NCBI RefSeq assembly: GCF_000568255.1
Contig: NZ_KK037166.1
Span: 1,328,921-1,386,958, forward strand
Direction: 5' to 3'
DNA length: 58,038 bases
Source: Kutzneria sp. 744
GTDB taxonomy: Bacteria > Actinomycetota > Actinomycetes > Mycobacteriales > Pseudonocardiaceae
Shown: positions 1 to 9,034 of the stretch, one piece after another
Position numbering within the stretch: the first letter of the stretch is position 1
Layout of the letters: every line of letters begins with the position of its first letter
Position numbers and translations under genes: made by a program
Notes under the pieces: model-generated
Told to the model about the DNA's origin: nothing
What the model saw: only the letters and a program-made list of their open reading frames with translations
The model's database searches: none

Positions 1-1
1 C

Positions 2-256
2 GCCCGCATGGACGCCATCGCGCTGGACCCGGACCTGATGGCCGACGTCGTGAAGCTCGACCTGGCCACGATCCTGCGCCAGGGCCAGGAGTCCGGCGAG
101 TTCCGCGACTTCGACGTGAACCACATGGCAACGGCCGTCAACGGCGCCGTGCGCAACGGCCCGCTGCTGGACTACGCCATGAATCCGAACTTCGACCTGA
201 ACGGCTACGCCGGAGAGCTGGTGACGTCGTTCGACCTGGCGACAAGAAGGGGGTAG
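2..256 (+). CDS. Probable TetR-family regulator, C-terminal part (gene starts before the window)
   Basis: The frame is open from base 2 to a TAG at 254-256, so this is the 3' end of a gene whose start lies outside the window. The visible 84 residues are helical, with GQESGEFRDFD followed by MATAVNGAV. This resembles the ligand-binding C-terminal half of TetR-family repressors, where an xGEF(R)xxD stretch is common. The DNA-binding helix-turn-helix is not present, so the family is inferred. The stop lies 3 bp before the ATG of the glycosyltransferase, which suggests co-transcription and a regulatory link to it. Confidence 0.6.
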   Translation, partial: ARMDAIALDPDLMADVVKLDLATILRQGQESGEFRDFDVNHMATAVNGAVRNGPLLDYAMNPNFDLNGYAGELVTSFDLATRRG

Positions 257-259
257 ACC

Positions 260-1535
260 ATGGCCAAGGTGGTGATCGCGGCCGTCGGCTCGCGGGGTGA
301 CACCGCGCCGCTGATCGCGATCGGAACCCGGCTGCAACAGGCGGGGCACGAGGTCACGATGTCCGCGCAGACCATCTTCGAGGACCTGGTCACCAGCTGC
401 GGGCTGCGGTTCCGGCCGCACGACCTGAGCCTGCCCGGGCTCGACACGGCCGCGCCGGGCATGGTCGCACCCGGGGTGCCCGAGATGAGCGACATCGAGA
501 AACCCGGCCAAGGCCGTCATGCGCTTCATGTCGCCCAAGGGCATGCAGGCGACCGGCGAGGGCCTGCTCCGGACGCTGCGGGACGAGCCGGCGGACATCC
601 TGCTGCTGTCACCTTTCGCCGAACTGGCCGGCCATCCGCTGGCCGAGGCCCGGGGCGTGCCCAGCATCGGGATCCGGCTCCAGGCCATGTCCACCACCGC
701 CGATTTCCCGCCGTCGATCCTGGGCGGATGGTCGGTCGGGCCGTTGCTCAACCGAGTCGTTGGACGGTTCGGGGCCGGCTGGGTCGACCGGTACTGCGCG
801 AAGCCCATCGCCGCCCTCCGGTCCCAGCTCGGCCTGCCGAAGGTGTCGGCGCGGGCGCTGCGGCGTCGTCGCACCGAGGCGGAATGGCCCATCCTGCATG
901 GGTTTTCGCCCACGGTCGTGCCGCGCCCGCGGGACTGGCGGCGTGGTCTGGAGGTGGTCGGCTACTGGTGGCCGCCGCGTCCCCTCGGCTGGGAGCCGCC
1001 GGCCGATGTCGTGCGGTTCCTGGAATCCGGGCCGCCGCCGGTGTACATCGGCTTCGGCAGCCTGCCGATGCCCAAGGCCAAGGCCGCCCAGGTGTCCGAG
1101 CTCATCGCCCAGGCCCTGCGCAAGGCGGGCGTTCGTGGCATCGTGCAGTCCGGCTGGGCTCAGCTCGCTGTCTCCTCCGACGACGTGCTGACGGTGGGCG
1201 AGATCCCGCACGACTGGTTGTTCGACCGGGTCGCCGCCGTCGCGCACGCCTGCGGCGCCGGCACCACCGGCGCCGGACTGCGGGCCGGTGTTCCCGCCGT
1301 CGCCCTGCCGAACGCCGGAGATCAGTCGTTCTGGGCTCGTCGCCTGGACAAGCTCGGTGTCAGCGCCGGCACGGTGCCGCTGAAGAAGCTCACCGCCGAC
1401 TCCTTGGCCGCCGCTATCACCACCGCGGTCACCGACCCCGACCTCCGCGCCAACGCCAAGGCCGTCGCCGCCCACCTAGCCACCGAAGACGGCCCCGCCG
1501 CCGTCCTCCAGACCGTAGAACGCCTCACCACCTAA
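260..1535 (+). pseudogene. GT1-type glycosyltransferase (MGT/sterol glucosyltransferase-like), frameshifted
   Basis: Two frames together make one GT-B glycosyltransferase. The first (from ATG 260) carries the N-terminal nucleotide-fold start MAKVVIAAVGSRGDTAPLIA. The second carries the C-terminal donor-binding half with VYIGFGSLPM and AGTTGAGLRAGVPAVALP, the signature region that binds the NDP-sugar. The break is in the CCC run at 503-505: removing one C gives EKPAKAVMRF and joins the frames exactly. The merged protein is about 424 aa, normal for the family. The first donor-motif residues are HACGAGTT where family members usually have HHGGAGTT. It could be a real pseudogene or a one-base sequencing error. 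It follows a TetR-like gene by 3 bp. Confidence 0.85.
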
Positions 1536-1571
1536 ACCGCGAGCCCCGCTCTCCAGCAACCGAATGCAGTT

Positions 1572-3500
1572 TCATGACCCGAGGGCGCCCAGCGCGTCGA
1601 GGGCGGCGGCGTGGATCCGGTCGTCGAGCACGATCGAGCGCAGCCCGGTCGGCTCGGTGAGGCGTTCATCCCGCTCCAACACCGCCAACACGCGCGAGCG
1701 CAACACCTTCGCCGGCGATCCGACCTTCGCGACGGCGCGGAGGGCTTCCAGGATCACCGGCTCGTACTCGGGGGCGTCCAGGGCGCGGGTCAGCACGGTG
1801 ACGGCGAGCTCGGTGTCGCCGCAGGCCACCACGGTCTCCGGCACGCCGAACATGCCCCAGCGGTCCGGGTTGTCCCGCACCCACCTCTCGGCCCGCGCGA
1901 GAACGGCCGCCCGGTCGGCCGGATCGAGCAGCACGGCCGAGCGTACGAAGGCGTGCGCGAACCGCCAGTCCTCGGGCGGGCCGAGGCTGTCGAGCACCTC
2001 GCGCAGGATCTCCTTGTCACCGGTGACAATGCAGTGCACCCGCGCGGCCCACAGTTCCAGCCATCGATCCTGAACCACCCGGACCAGGGCCTCGATCCAC
2101 GGCCCCAGGTGCGCGGCGGCGGAACCGAAGCCCTCGAACGCCATCAGCGCGGGCTCGGGCCGCTTGGACGCCAGCATCAGCGTCAACGCGTCCTCGGCCC
2201 CGTACCCGGCCGGCCCGCACGCGGCGAGGGCCCGCCACAGCTGGTACTGCACGGAAGTCGGCTCCGGGCCACACTTTTCGAGCACGGCGTGCAGCACCGG
2301 AACCACCCTCTCCGGGTAGCGCGGCGCGCACTCCTTCACCATGTCGCCGAGTTCCGGTTCGAAGCCGGACAGGTGGTGGTAGGCGAGCTTGTCGCTGTTC
2401 TCCTTGACGGCACGGAGAACCGTCGTCACGGCGCGCTCGTCGCCCTGCCGCGCCAGAGCCCAGGCCGCGGCCATCTCGACCACGGGGTCGCCGTCGGCCA
2501 GCAGGCTGGCCAGCCTGCCGGCATGGGGCGTGCCGGCCTCGCCGACGGACGCGAGCAGATCGGCGGCCCTGGTCCGGATCTGGGCGTCGTCGTCGAACAG
2601 GACCTGTCCGAGCAGCGGCAGCAGCGAACGGGTGGCGGAGCGGGATTTCGCCATCACGGCGCCGGCCGCCCCGAGCGCGCCCGACAACACGCCGCCGGTG
2701 CCGCGCGCGATCAGCAGGCGGATGATCTCCATCCGTGCCACGACATTCTCGTCCGGGCACAGCGCTTCGATCAGGTGATGCCCGTCGTTGACCCAGGCGC
2801 TGTAAGCCCCGCGAGGCAGCGTCGGCGCGAGGGCGGCCTCCACCAGTTCCCTCGCGGACACCGATTCCCGGTCGAGCGCACGGCGGGCCAACAGATTGGC
2901 CAGCCGCAGCCGCTCGTCCACCGCCTCAGCCAGCCGGAGCACCGCCGTGCGGCCGGCGGCCGCGCCCTCCAACCGGGACTTGACCCGGATCGCCAGCTCC
3001 TTCTCCCGGACGTCGCGCGCCACCAACGCCTTCTCGATCTCCTTGGCGCGAGGCGACATCGCGGCGTACTGCCAGAGCAGCGTGACGGCTTCGCGGCGCA
3101 CGTTGGCGTTGCGGTCCTTCACCAGCATGATCACCCTGTCGTGCAGGGAAAGCAACGTCTCACGGCACGCCACGGCGTGGGGATCCGGCTGCTGGCCCGG
3201 GTCGTTCAGCCGCATCACCAGCCGAGCCAGCAGATCCACGATGTCGGGCCGGATCCGGACCTTCGGCGTGCCGACGAGCTCCACCAGATACCGCACGGTC
3301 GGCGCGCTGGCCGAGCAGATTCCGCCGTCCGGCGGGAAAAGCGCGAGCTCGATGCCCTCGAACTGGTCCCGCATGTTCCAGTTGCTGGCCAGCGCGCGCA
3401 GCCGGCGCGGGATGTCCGAGGCTTTGCCGTTGGCGTGCCGCAGCTGCGCCCACGGGATGTCGTCGAGCCCGTCCAGAGGCGTGTACTGCTCGCTCGCCAC
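1572..3500 (-). CDS. HEAT-repeat protein of unknown function
   Basis: About 642 aa built of repeated paired helices, for example RVIMLVKDRNANVRREAVTL, IRTRAADLLASVGEAGTPH and DPVVEMAAAWALARQGDERA, which are HEAT/armadillo-type scaffold repeats. No signal peptide, membrane segment or catalytic motif is visible, so a protein-protein docking role in the cytoplasm is the most that can be inferred. The open frame extends upstream to 3611, but the GTG at 3500 (protein begins MASEQYTPLDGLDD) is preferred because it sits 2 bp after the stop of the upstream DUF3048 gene, giving a tight two-gene unit. Confidence 0.75.
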   Translation of the reverse strand: MASEQYTPLDGLDDIPWAQLRHANGKASDIPRRLRALASNWNMRDQFEGIELALFPPDGGICSASAPTVRYLVELVGTPKVRIRPDIVDLLARLVMRLNDPGQQPDPHAVACRETLLSLHDRVIMLVKDRNANVRREAVTLLWQYAAMSPRAKEIEKALVARDVREKELAIRVKSRLEGAAAGRTAVLRLAEAVDERLRLANLLARRALDRESVSARELVEAALAPTLPRGAYSAWVNDGHHLIEALCPDENVVARMEIIRLLIARGTGGVLSGALGAAGAVMAKSRSATRSLLPLLGQVLFDDDAQIRTRAADLLASVGEAGTPHAGRLASLLADGDPVVEMAAAWALARQGDERAVTTVLRAVKENSDKLAYHHLSGFEPELGDMVKECAPRYPERVVPVLHAVLEKCGPEPTSVQYQLWRALAACGPAGYGAEDALTLMLASKRPEPALMAFEGFGSAAAHLGPWIEALVRVVQDRWLELWAARVHCIVTGDKEILREVLDSLGPPEDWRFAHAFVRSAVLLDPADRAAVLARAERWVRDNPDRWGMFGVPETVVACGDTELAVTVLTRALDAPEYEPVILEALRAVAKVGSPAKVLRSRVLAVLERDERLTEPTGLRSIVLDDRIHAAALDALGALGS

Positions 3501-3502
3501 CG

Positions 3503-3958
3503 TCAGGACACCGGGGCAAGCAGGATCCACAGTGGACCGTCGGCGGCCGGAACCGCGTTGCCCGCGGCGTCGGCGTAGATCGTCGCGGCGGTGCGGCTCG
3601 TCCGCGACCACGTGGCCGCGAACAGCTTCCCGTCCCGCAGCACGGTCGCCGACCCGCTGCCGACCGTCACCCCGACCGGCGAAGGATTGCCCGCCACGTC
3701 ACCGGGAACCGTGCCCGCGCGGGTGGTGACCTTCTGCACGATCACCGTGGCCGCGCCGACCCGGCCGCCGTCGGTGGTGGTCAGCGGTGTGCCGTCCATG
3801 GAGACCAGCCACTTCTGGTCCGCCCACTCGAAGTCGAAGCCCACGGTCGCGACCTGCTCGTGCTGTTTGGTGGTCGGCGTGCCGCCGGCCGGCGCGGGCC
3901 CGGTGGCCTGTGGCGTGACCGTGCCGGTGCCCTTGGGCAGCTTGTCCGGCGCACGAAC
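3503..3958 (-). pseudogene. DUF3048 (YerB-type) protein, C-terminal domain only, truncated at its 5' side
   Basis: The readable protein contains FDFEWADQKWLVSMDG, VIVQKVTTR, VTVGSGSATVLRDGK and ATWSRTSRTAATIYADAAG before a WILLAP end, the characteristic C-terminal domain of DUF3048 lipoproteins found in Firmicutes and Actinobacteria. Full family members have about 300-350 residues with a lipoprotein signal and an N-terminal domain; here only about 150 codons remain. The frame stops at about 3959, exactly where the high-GC sequence gives way to the low-GC block, so the missing 5' half was replaced or lost there. Function is unknown. It reads directly into the HEAT-repeat gene. Confidence 0.7.
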
Positions 3959-4504
3959 CTAAAAGAACCGAGCTCAACACTTGTAATCGCAGCCGACGCG
4001 CCCGAGTCTTGGGAGGACTGGTCAATAGGCATGCCGTATTTCCCCTTGCGATGCTGCTATACGGGTCGAACTGGCTGACTTGGCTGTACATGCCATCCCC
4101 GGAACCTTGCGCTAGGGCTACGGGAGGCATGGGGGTACGGGATCACATGTTACCGCTAGTAACGTTCTCTCTTACTCCGTACTCGGTGGCCGGTACGCAT
4201 ACTTCATGCCCCTCGCTCTCTCACAAGGGGGGTCGACCGGGTTCACTTTGCGTCTTCCGTTAGGCAGGCAATTTCAAATTGACGCACTCTGATAGAAAGC
4301 AGCACGAGGTCAATGCTAACTTCTTATAAGCCAGCGACAGACTAACGACGCCCGACGTCTCGAGCCACGAAGCTTGACGGTTTCCTGAGTTACTGGAGAG
4401 GAATTTCTATCAGACATTAGGTGTGAGGGGAAGATCACAAAGATGCTGATAGGGGAGAGAGGAAGTCGACTCTTAGCTACGAAAGGAAGGAAAAAGTCCA
4501 GACG
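3959..4504. other. Low-GC block without coding structure, truncating genes on both sides
   Basis: A hand count of the 60 bases from 4261 gives 27 G or C (45%), against about 70% on either side, and the change is abrupt at both edges. No reading frame in it resembles a protein and there are no obvious repeats or end inverted repeats. The DUF3048 gene is cut at the left edge and the Gly/His-rich small gene appears cut at the right edge. It behaves like filler sequence bridging a scaffold gap, or like a small foreign insertion that deleted host DNA. A very similar block lies at 40392-40763. Confidence 0.6.
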
Positions 4505-4720
4505 TCAAAAGGAGGGAGGGAGGAGGCCGCCGCCGTCATGGTGGCCGCTGTGGCCGCCGAACGGGCCGTGGTGGTGGTGATGCTGGCTGCCGCCGCCGTC
4601 GGAGCCGGTGTAGCCGTCACCCCCGCCGAGGTTGCGCCGGCGCCGTCCGGACGTGGCGGACTGGACGATGCCGACGATGAGCAGGGTGATACCGACCAGG
4701 ATGAGCAGGCTGAACGCCAT
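4505..4720 (-). CDS. Small one-pass membrane protein with Gly/His-rich tail (3' end probably altered)
   Basis: The start ATG at 4720 is well supported by a strong ribosome-binding site (aggaggtg, on the minus strand at 4726-4733). The protein begins MAFSLLILVGITLLIVGIVQ, a single hydrophobic membrane segment, followed by a basic stretch (GRRRRN) and a Gly/Asp/Ser/His-rich tail with a run of five His. The last residues (LLPPSF) are encoded where the sequence changes to low GC, so the native C-terminus is probably missing. His-rich tails often bind divalent metals; that is inference. Neighbouring genes give no pathway. Confidence 0.5.
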   Translation of the reverse strand: MAFSLLILVGITLLIVGIVQSATSGRRRRNLGGGDGYTGSDGGGSQHHHHHGPFGGHSGHHDGGGLLPPSF

Positions 4721-4883
4721 GACGTCACCTCCTGCGGCCGCGTCGGCGGTGTCCCCCTGACCCCGGGTCCGCGACCTGTGACATCGGAGTGTTCTCCCTG
4801 TCGCGGCTCGAATTCCACGCACTTGAGCAAGGTTTGAGCCAACGGGTTGTCTTCGATCGGCACTGAAGCCATAGTGTTGGCTC

Positions 4884-5996
4884 GTGCAGACACGCGTCGG
4901 CCTGGGCGTCATCCTCGCGCAGTGGGGGCGGATCGGGTGCATCGGCTTCGGCGGCCCGCCCACGCACATCCTGCTGCTGCGGCGGCTGTGCGTAACCGAG
5001 CGGGGCTGGCTGACCGCCGAGGAGTTCGAGGACGGCATCGCCGCCACCACCCTGCTGCCCGGCCCCGCCTCCACCCAGCTGGCGATCTTCTGCGCGTGGC
5101 GGCTGCGGGGCGTGCCGGGCGCGCTGGTCGGGGCGGTCGGCTTCATCTGCCCTGGGCTCATCGTGATCCTGGCACTCGCGGCGCTGTTCCTGAGCGGCAA
5201 CCCACCACTCTGGGTCACCGGCGCGGCGGCCGGCGCCGGCGCAGCCGTCGCGGCGGTGGCCGCACACGCGGCGTCCGGTCTGATCCCGGCCAGTTGGCGG
5301 CGGGCCCGTCACCATGGCCGCTGGATCGCCTACCTGCTCCTCGGGGCGGCGGCCACGGTGCTGTTCGGGCCGTGGGTGGTGCTCGCGCTGGTCGGCTGCG
5401 GGTTCGTCGAGGTCACATGGCGGAGCCGCACCGTGCGGTCGTACGCCCTGCCGTTGATCGGCGGGATCGCCGGCGGGCTGCCGTGGGTGGCGCTGAAGGT
5501 CGGCGCGCTGTCCTACGGCGGCGGGTTCGTGATCATCCCGCTGATGCAGGCTGACGCCGTCGACCGCTACCACTGGATGACCGGCTCGCAGTTCCTCAAC
5601 GCGGTCGCCCTCGGCCAGATCACGCCCGGCCCGGTCGTGCAGACCGTCGCCGTCGTCGGTTACGCCGCCGGCGGGCTGGCCGGCGGCCTGCTCGCGTCGC
5701 TGTTGGCGTTCGCACCGTCATTTCTGTTCGTGGTGATCGGCGGCCCCAGGTTCGACCGCCTGCGCGCCAGCGCGACCGTTCAGTCCTTTCTGGACGGTGC
5801 GGGACCGGCGGCGATCGGCGCGATCGCCGGTTCCGCCGTGCCGCTCGGGCTGACGCTGCACCATCCGTGGCAGGCGGTCGTGCTCGCCCTGGCCGCGATC
5901 TGGCTCCTGCTGCTGCGCCGCGGCGTGGTCACCGCCCTGCTCGGCGCTGCCCTGCTCGGGGTCGGCGCCGCACTGGCCGGTTTCGCCCTGACGTGA
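4884..5996 (+). CDS. Chromate transporter, CHR family (ChrA-like)
   Basis: 370 aa with many hydrophobic segments and the two repeated halves expected of long-chain CHR proteins: an N-terminal GCIGFGGPPTHILLL and TLLPGPASTQLAIF, and a C-terminal half with GALSYGGGFVIIPLMQ and LGQITPGPVVQT. Known members export chromate across the cytoplasmic membrane, and some take sulfate. The GTG at 4884 gives a start immediately before the first conserved block. It is transcribed away from the small membrane gene. No chromate-responsive regulator is adjacent, so substrate is inferred from family only. Confidence 0.88.
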   Translation: MQTRVGLGVILAQWGRIGCIGFGGPPTHILLLRRLCVTERGWLTAEEFEDGIAATTLLPGPASTQLAIFCAWRLRGVPGALVGAVGFICPGLIVILALAALFLSGNPPLWVTGAAAGAGAAVAAVAAHAASGLIPASWRRARHHGRWIAYLLLGAAATVLFGPWVVLALVGCGFVEVTWRSRTVRSYALPLIGGIAGGLPWVALKVGALSYGGGFVIIPLMQADAVDRYHWMTGSQFLNAVALGQITPGPVVQTVAVVGYAAGGLAGGLLASLLAFAPSFLFVVIGGPRFDRLRASATVQSFLDGAGPAAIGAIAGSAVPLGLTLHHPWQAVVLALAAIWLLLLRRGVVTALLGAALLGVGAALAGFALT

Positions 5997-6079
5997 ACCG
6001 CTCGACCCTCCCCCGCGTACCGAACAGTGGCAACGCACAACAGTGTGATCATGCAACGATCCATAGTGGAGCGTGGACG

Positions 6080-6694
6080 ATGAGGGCACGGACGTTCCTG
6101 GGGGTGTGCGGTGCGGTGGCCGTGCTGACGACGGCGGGCTGCGGCAGCACGCAGCTGGGTGTGACGGCCGCGACCGCGCCCCAGCAGCAACAGCCGCCGG
6201 CGGCACAGCTCACCGACACCAAGTACGGGCCGCTCAGCGCGGCCGACATGAAGCTGATGACCCTGGTCCAGGAGACCAGCATCCGTGAGATCGAACTGTC
6301 CCAGTGGGCCCTGCAGCGTTCGACCAACCAGCAGGTCAGGGCGTCCGCGCAGATGATCGTCACGCAGCACGTGGAGCTGCAGAAGGAGGATCTCGCCGCC
6401 GCGGCCAAGCTCGGCCTCACCCTGCCCGACCGGCCCGCCGCCGACATGCAGGTCGGCATCGACCGCATGCAGCAGGAGAACGGCAAGACCTTCGACGTCG
6501 ACTACACCAACACCCTGCGGCAGGCCCACGGCGAGGCGTTCATCCTCATCGCCCAGGTGCGCGCCGACACCCGCAACTCCGTGGTCCGGCCGCTGGCCGA
6601 CTCGGCCAACAACTTCATCAAGATGCACATGCAGGTGCTGGAGACGACCGGCGAGGTGGACTGGGGGCAGCTGCCCGTTCCCGACGCCTCCTAG
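6080..6694 (+). CDS. DUF4142-domain lipoprotein
   Basis: 204 aa. The N-terminus is a lipoprotein signal (MRARTFLGVCGAVAV then LTTAGCGS with the lipobox cysteine), so the protein should be anchored outside the membrane. The mature part is a four-helix-type domain with ISIREIELSQWALQ-like and VRASAQMIVTQHVELQ segments typical of DUF4142 (ferritin-like, unknown function). The first ATG after an SD-poor leader at 6080 gives the complete signal peptide; the longer open frame upstream would remove it. Its stop TAG overlaps the stop of the convergent ClC gene in the four bases ctag. Confidence 0.8.
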   Translation: MRARTFLGVCGAVAVLTTAGCGSTQLGVTAATAPQQQQPPAAQLTDTKYGPLSAADMKLMTLVQETSIREIELSQWALQRSTNQQVRASAQMIVTQHVELQKEDLAAAAKLGLTLPDRPAADMQVGIDRMQQENGKTFDVDYTNTLRQAHGEAFILIAQVRADTRNSVVRPLADSANNFIKMHMQVLETTGEVDWGQLPVPDAS

Positions 6695-8274
6695 GGCAGC
6701 AGCCGCTCCCGGTGATGTTCTTCGTGCAGGTCACGGCGCCGGGCGTGCAGCAGCTGGGCCAGCGTGATCACGCCCAGGCGGGTCGTCGGATCGTGGCGGT
6801 CGACCACCGGGGCGCTGGTCACGTAGCCCTCGGCCAGCTTGTTGGCCACCTCGCGCAGCGTCTCGTCCGGGTGCACGGTCACGCGGACCGGCGTCGTGAG
6901 GTCCGGCTGCGCCTCGGGCGTCATCACCTCGTGCGCGAAGAACGTCTCCAGCGGATCGGTGGTGTACTCGCGGGTGAGGTGCAGCCGGCGGCGGGCGATC
7001 TTCTCCGTCAGCACGGATCGCTTGAGCAGCAACACCGACAGCGCGTAGGCCGACACCGACGCGACCACCAGCGGCAGCAGGTAGCTCCAGGCGTGGGTCA
7101 GCTCCAGCGTGAACACGATGCCGGTCAGCGGCGAGCGCATCACGCCGCCGACCACCGCCGCCAGGCCGCACGTGGCCCAGAATCCCGGCGAGAACTGGGG
7201 CAGCAGGCCGCTTTCCGCCGCGCCGAGCGAGGCGCCGATCATGAACACCGGCGCGAGCACGCCGCCCGAGGTGCCCGAGCCCAGCGACAGCGACCAGATC
7301 GCCGTCTTCACCACCAGGATGCCGATGATCAGCGACTGCGTGGCGTGGCCGGTCAGCAGCTGGTCGATCACGTCGTAGCCGACGCCCAGCGCCCTCGGCT
7401 CGATCAGGCCGCCGACGCCGATGACCAGGCCGCCCAGGGCCGGCCACCACATCCAGTGCGCCGGCAGGCGGGCGAACAGGTCCTCCGCGAAGTACACCAG
7501 CGCCGTCGCGCCGATCGCCAGCAGGCCGCCGGTCAGGCCCGGGACCAGCGCCAACGCGTCGAACGCCGGTCCCGGTGCGGACGACGGCGCAGGCACTGCG
7601 AACACCGGGTCCGCGCCCAGCATGACACCTCGGCAGATCGTGCTCACCACCACCGCCGCGCCGACCGGGATCAGGCTGCGGGGCCGCCACTCGAACAGCA
7701 GCAGCTCCACCGCCAGCAGGATCGAGGCCAGCGGCGCGTTGAACGTCGCCGCCATGCCGCCCGCCGCGCCCGCCACCAGCAGCGTCTTGCGTTCGTCCGC
7801 CGACAGTTTCAGCGTCTGGGCCAGGATCGAGCCCACCGCCCCGCCGGTCATGATGATCGGGCCCTCCGCGCCGAACGGCCCACCCGTGCCGATGCTGATC
7901 GCCGCCGACACCGGCTTGAGCACCGCCACCCGCGGCGCCACCCGGCTGCCGCCGGTCAGGATCGCCTCGATCGCCTCCGGCATGCCGTGGCCGCGGATCT
8001 TCTCCGAGCCGTACCGGGCCATCAGCCCGATCACCAGCCCGCCCGCCACCGGCGCCGTCAGCACCAGCCACCAGGGGTGGTGCACCGCCCCCGGCGCCAC
8101 CAGGTCCGTGGCCAGGCGTTGGTAGAACACCGCGTTGGTGATCAGGCCGATCAGCTTCAGCAGCACGTACGCCGCCCCCGCCGCCGCGGCCCCCACCACC
8201 AGCGCGATCCCCGTGATCACCAGCACCCTCGGTCGGACGTGGAAGTCCCCGAGCCTGGCCACCGAATGTTGCAT
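6691..8274 (-). CDS. ClC-family chloride channel/transporter with C-terminal CBS domains
   Basis: About 527 aa. It shows the ClC selectivity-filter motifs GHGMPE (residues 95-100), GPFGAEGP (gating Glu at about 137) and GTSGGVLAP, plus about ten membrane helices. The C-terminus holds CBS-type sequence (EVMTPEAQPD through LGVITLAQLLHA), which usually senses nucleotides. In H+/Cl- exchangers the helix after FNAPLASILL ends in two Glu; here it reads AVEL (Glu190, Leu191), so the internal proton Glu appears absent and channel-like behaviour is possible. That is an inference. The ATG at 8274 is preferred to an upstream TTG at 8310. Confidence 0.9.
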   Translation of the reverse strand: MQHSVARLGDFHVRPRVLVITGIALVVGAAAAGAAYVLLKLIGLITNAVFYQRLATDLVAPGAVHHPWWLVLTAPVAGGLVIGLMARYGSEKIRGHGMPEAIEAILTGGSRVAPRVAVLKPVSAAISIGTGGPFGAEGPIIMTGGAVGSILAQTLKLSADERKTLLVAGAAGGMAATFNAPLASILLAVELLLFEWRPRSLIPVGAAVVVSTICRGVMLGADPVFAVPAPSSAPGPAFDALALVPGLTGGLLAIGATALVYFAEDLFARLPAHWMWWPALGGLVIGVGGLIEPRALGVGYDVIDQLLTGHATQSLIIGILVVKTAIWSLSLGSGTSGGVLAPVFMIGASLGAAESGLLPQFSPGFWATCGLAAVVGGVMRSPLTGIVFTLELTHAWSYLLPLVVASVSAYALSVLLLKRSVLTEKIARRRLHLTREYTTDPLETFFAHEVMTPEAQPDLTTPVRVTVHPDETLREVANKLAEGYVTSAPVVDRHDPTTRLGVITLAQLLHARRRDLHEEHHRERLLP

Positions 8275-8353
8275 ACAGTAACCATTGCTTAGTGCAACAG
8301 ATCGCGTCAATTCCTGGTGGCGGAGCTCACGGGCCGCCCCCTACCGTCCACGC

Positions 8354-8485
8354 ATGCCCGAATTCGCCTGGGTGGAGCTGGACCCGGCCATCGCCCGCGA
8401 GCTGGCGGTCCGGGCCGTGACCGAGCTCAACGACGGCGTGCTCATCACGGTGCTTCGCCGCGACGGCCACACGGTTGACGGGTGA
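8354..8485 (+). CDS. Small conserved-looking hypothetical protein (43 aa)
   Basis: ATG at 8354 opens a 43-codon frame reading MPEFAWVELDPAIARELAVR and ending LRRDGHTVDG. Third-position GC is high and the residue mix is protein-like, which supports a real gene, but nothing identifies a function. It lies between the divergent ClC gene and the convergent ArsR-like regulator, ending 7 bp before the latter's stop. It could also be a chance frame. Confidence 0.4.
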   Translation: MPEFAWVELDPAIARELAVRAVTELNDGVLITVLRRDGHTVDG

Positions 8486-8492
8486 GGTCCGG

Positions 8493-8990
8493 TCAGTCCA
8501 GGTCGAGCATCGGGAAGAGGCGGGCGACGACGGCCACCGGCGCCGCGTCGGAGGGCCGGGCCGCCGGTTGGGTCTCGCGGTGGCGGAACAGGGTGATCAC
8601 CGAGCGGATGGCGTCCCCCATGGCCGCCATCTCCTCCGGCGTCAGGTACACGACCTCGCTGAAGGCCTCGTCGTCGCGCCACTCCGCCGGGGCCTGGGCC
8701 CGGCTATCGCGCCAGCGCCGGTAGCTCTCGTCCTCCAGCCGCCGATTCAGCTCCCCCAGCTCCGACGACGGCTTCGGACCGGTGGCCAGCCGCCACGGCC
8801 GGGCCCGCCCCGTCGTCCCCGGCACGTCCTCCACCAACCCCTGCTCGGCCAGCTTGCGCAGGTGGAACGAGTACAGCCCGGTGTTGCCGCCCAGCTCCCT
8901 CGCCGCGTCCGTCGACGTCAGCTCCGCTCGCTCGCGCAGCAGCTCCAGCAGCGCTTCCCGCACCGGATGGTTCTCCATGTTTGCAAACAT
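8493..8990 (-). CDS. ArsR-like winged-helix transcriptional regulator
   Basis: 165 aa. The N-terminal half is a winged helix: HPVREALLELLRERAELTST, then DAARELGGNTGLYSFHLRKL as recognition region, then QGLVEDVPG as wing. No metal-binding Cys pair is visible, so it is not an obvious metal sensor. The ATG at 8990 has an aaaggg ribosome-binding site 5 bases upstream and itself lies in the 14-bp palindrome atgtttgcaaacat, which suggests autoregulation by occlusion of its own start. It is divergent from the peptide deformylase gene with a 44-bp gap, so it probably controls both. Confidence 0.8.
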   Translation of the reverse strand: MFANMENHPVREALLELLRERAELTSTDAARELGGNTGLYSFHLRKLAEQGLVEDVPGTTGRARPWRLATGPKPSSELGELNRRLEDESYRRWRDSRAQAPAEWRDDEAFSEVVYLTPEEMAAMGDAIRSVITLFRHRETQPAARPSDAAPVAVVARLFPMLDLD

Positions 8991-9005
8991 TACACCCTTT
9001 GCAAA
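8978..9005. promoter_or_regulatory. Paired TTTGCAAA operator between arsR-like and def-like genes
   Basis: A 12-bp perfect palindrome tgtttgcaaaca lies at 8978-8989 (14 bp if the outer a/t are counted), and a second core tttgcaaa lies at 8998-9005. Their centres are 18 bp apart. A third identical core occurs inside the deformylase gene at 9382-9389. Placement over the regulator's start codon and in the shared divergent promoter makes these the likely binding sites of the ArsR-like protein. Confidence 0.6.
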
Positions 9006-9034
9006 CCCGGGGCCGCCACCCTACTCTCGCCGCT

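Noticed and set aside
3959-4504. Low-GC block as an insertion sequence or integron
   Set aside because: No transposase or integrase frame, no inverted ends, no target duplication, and flanking genes are truncated rather than simply interrupted.
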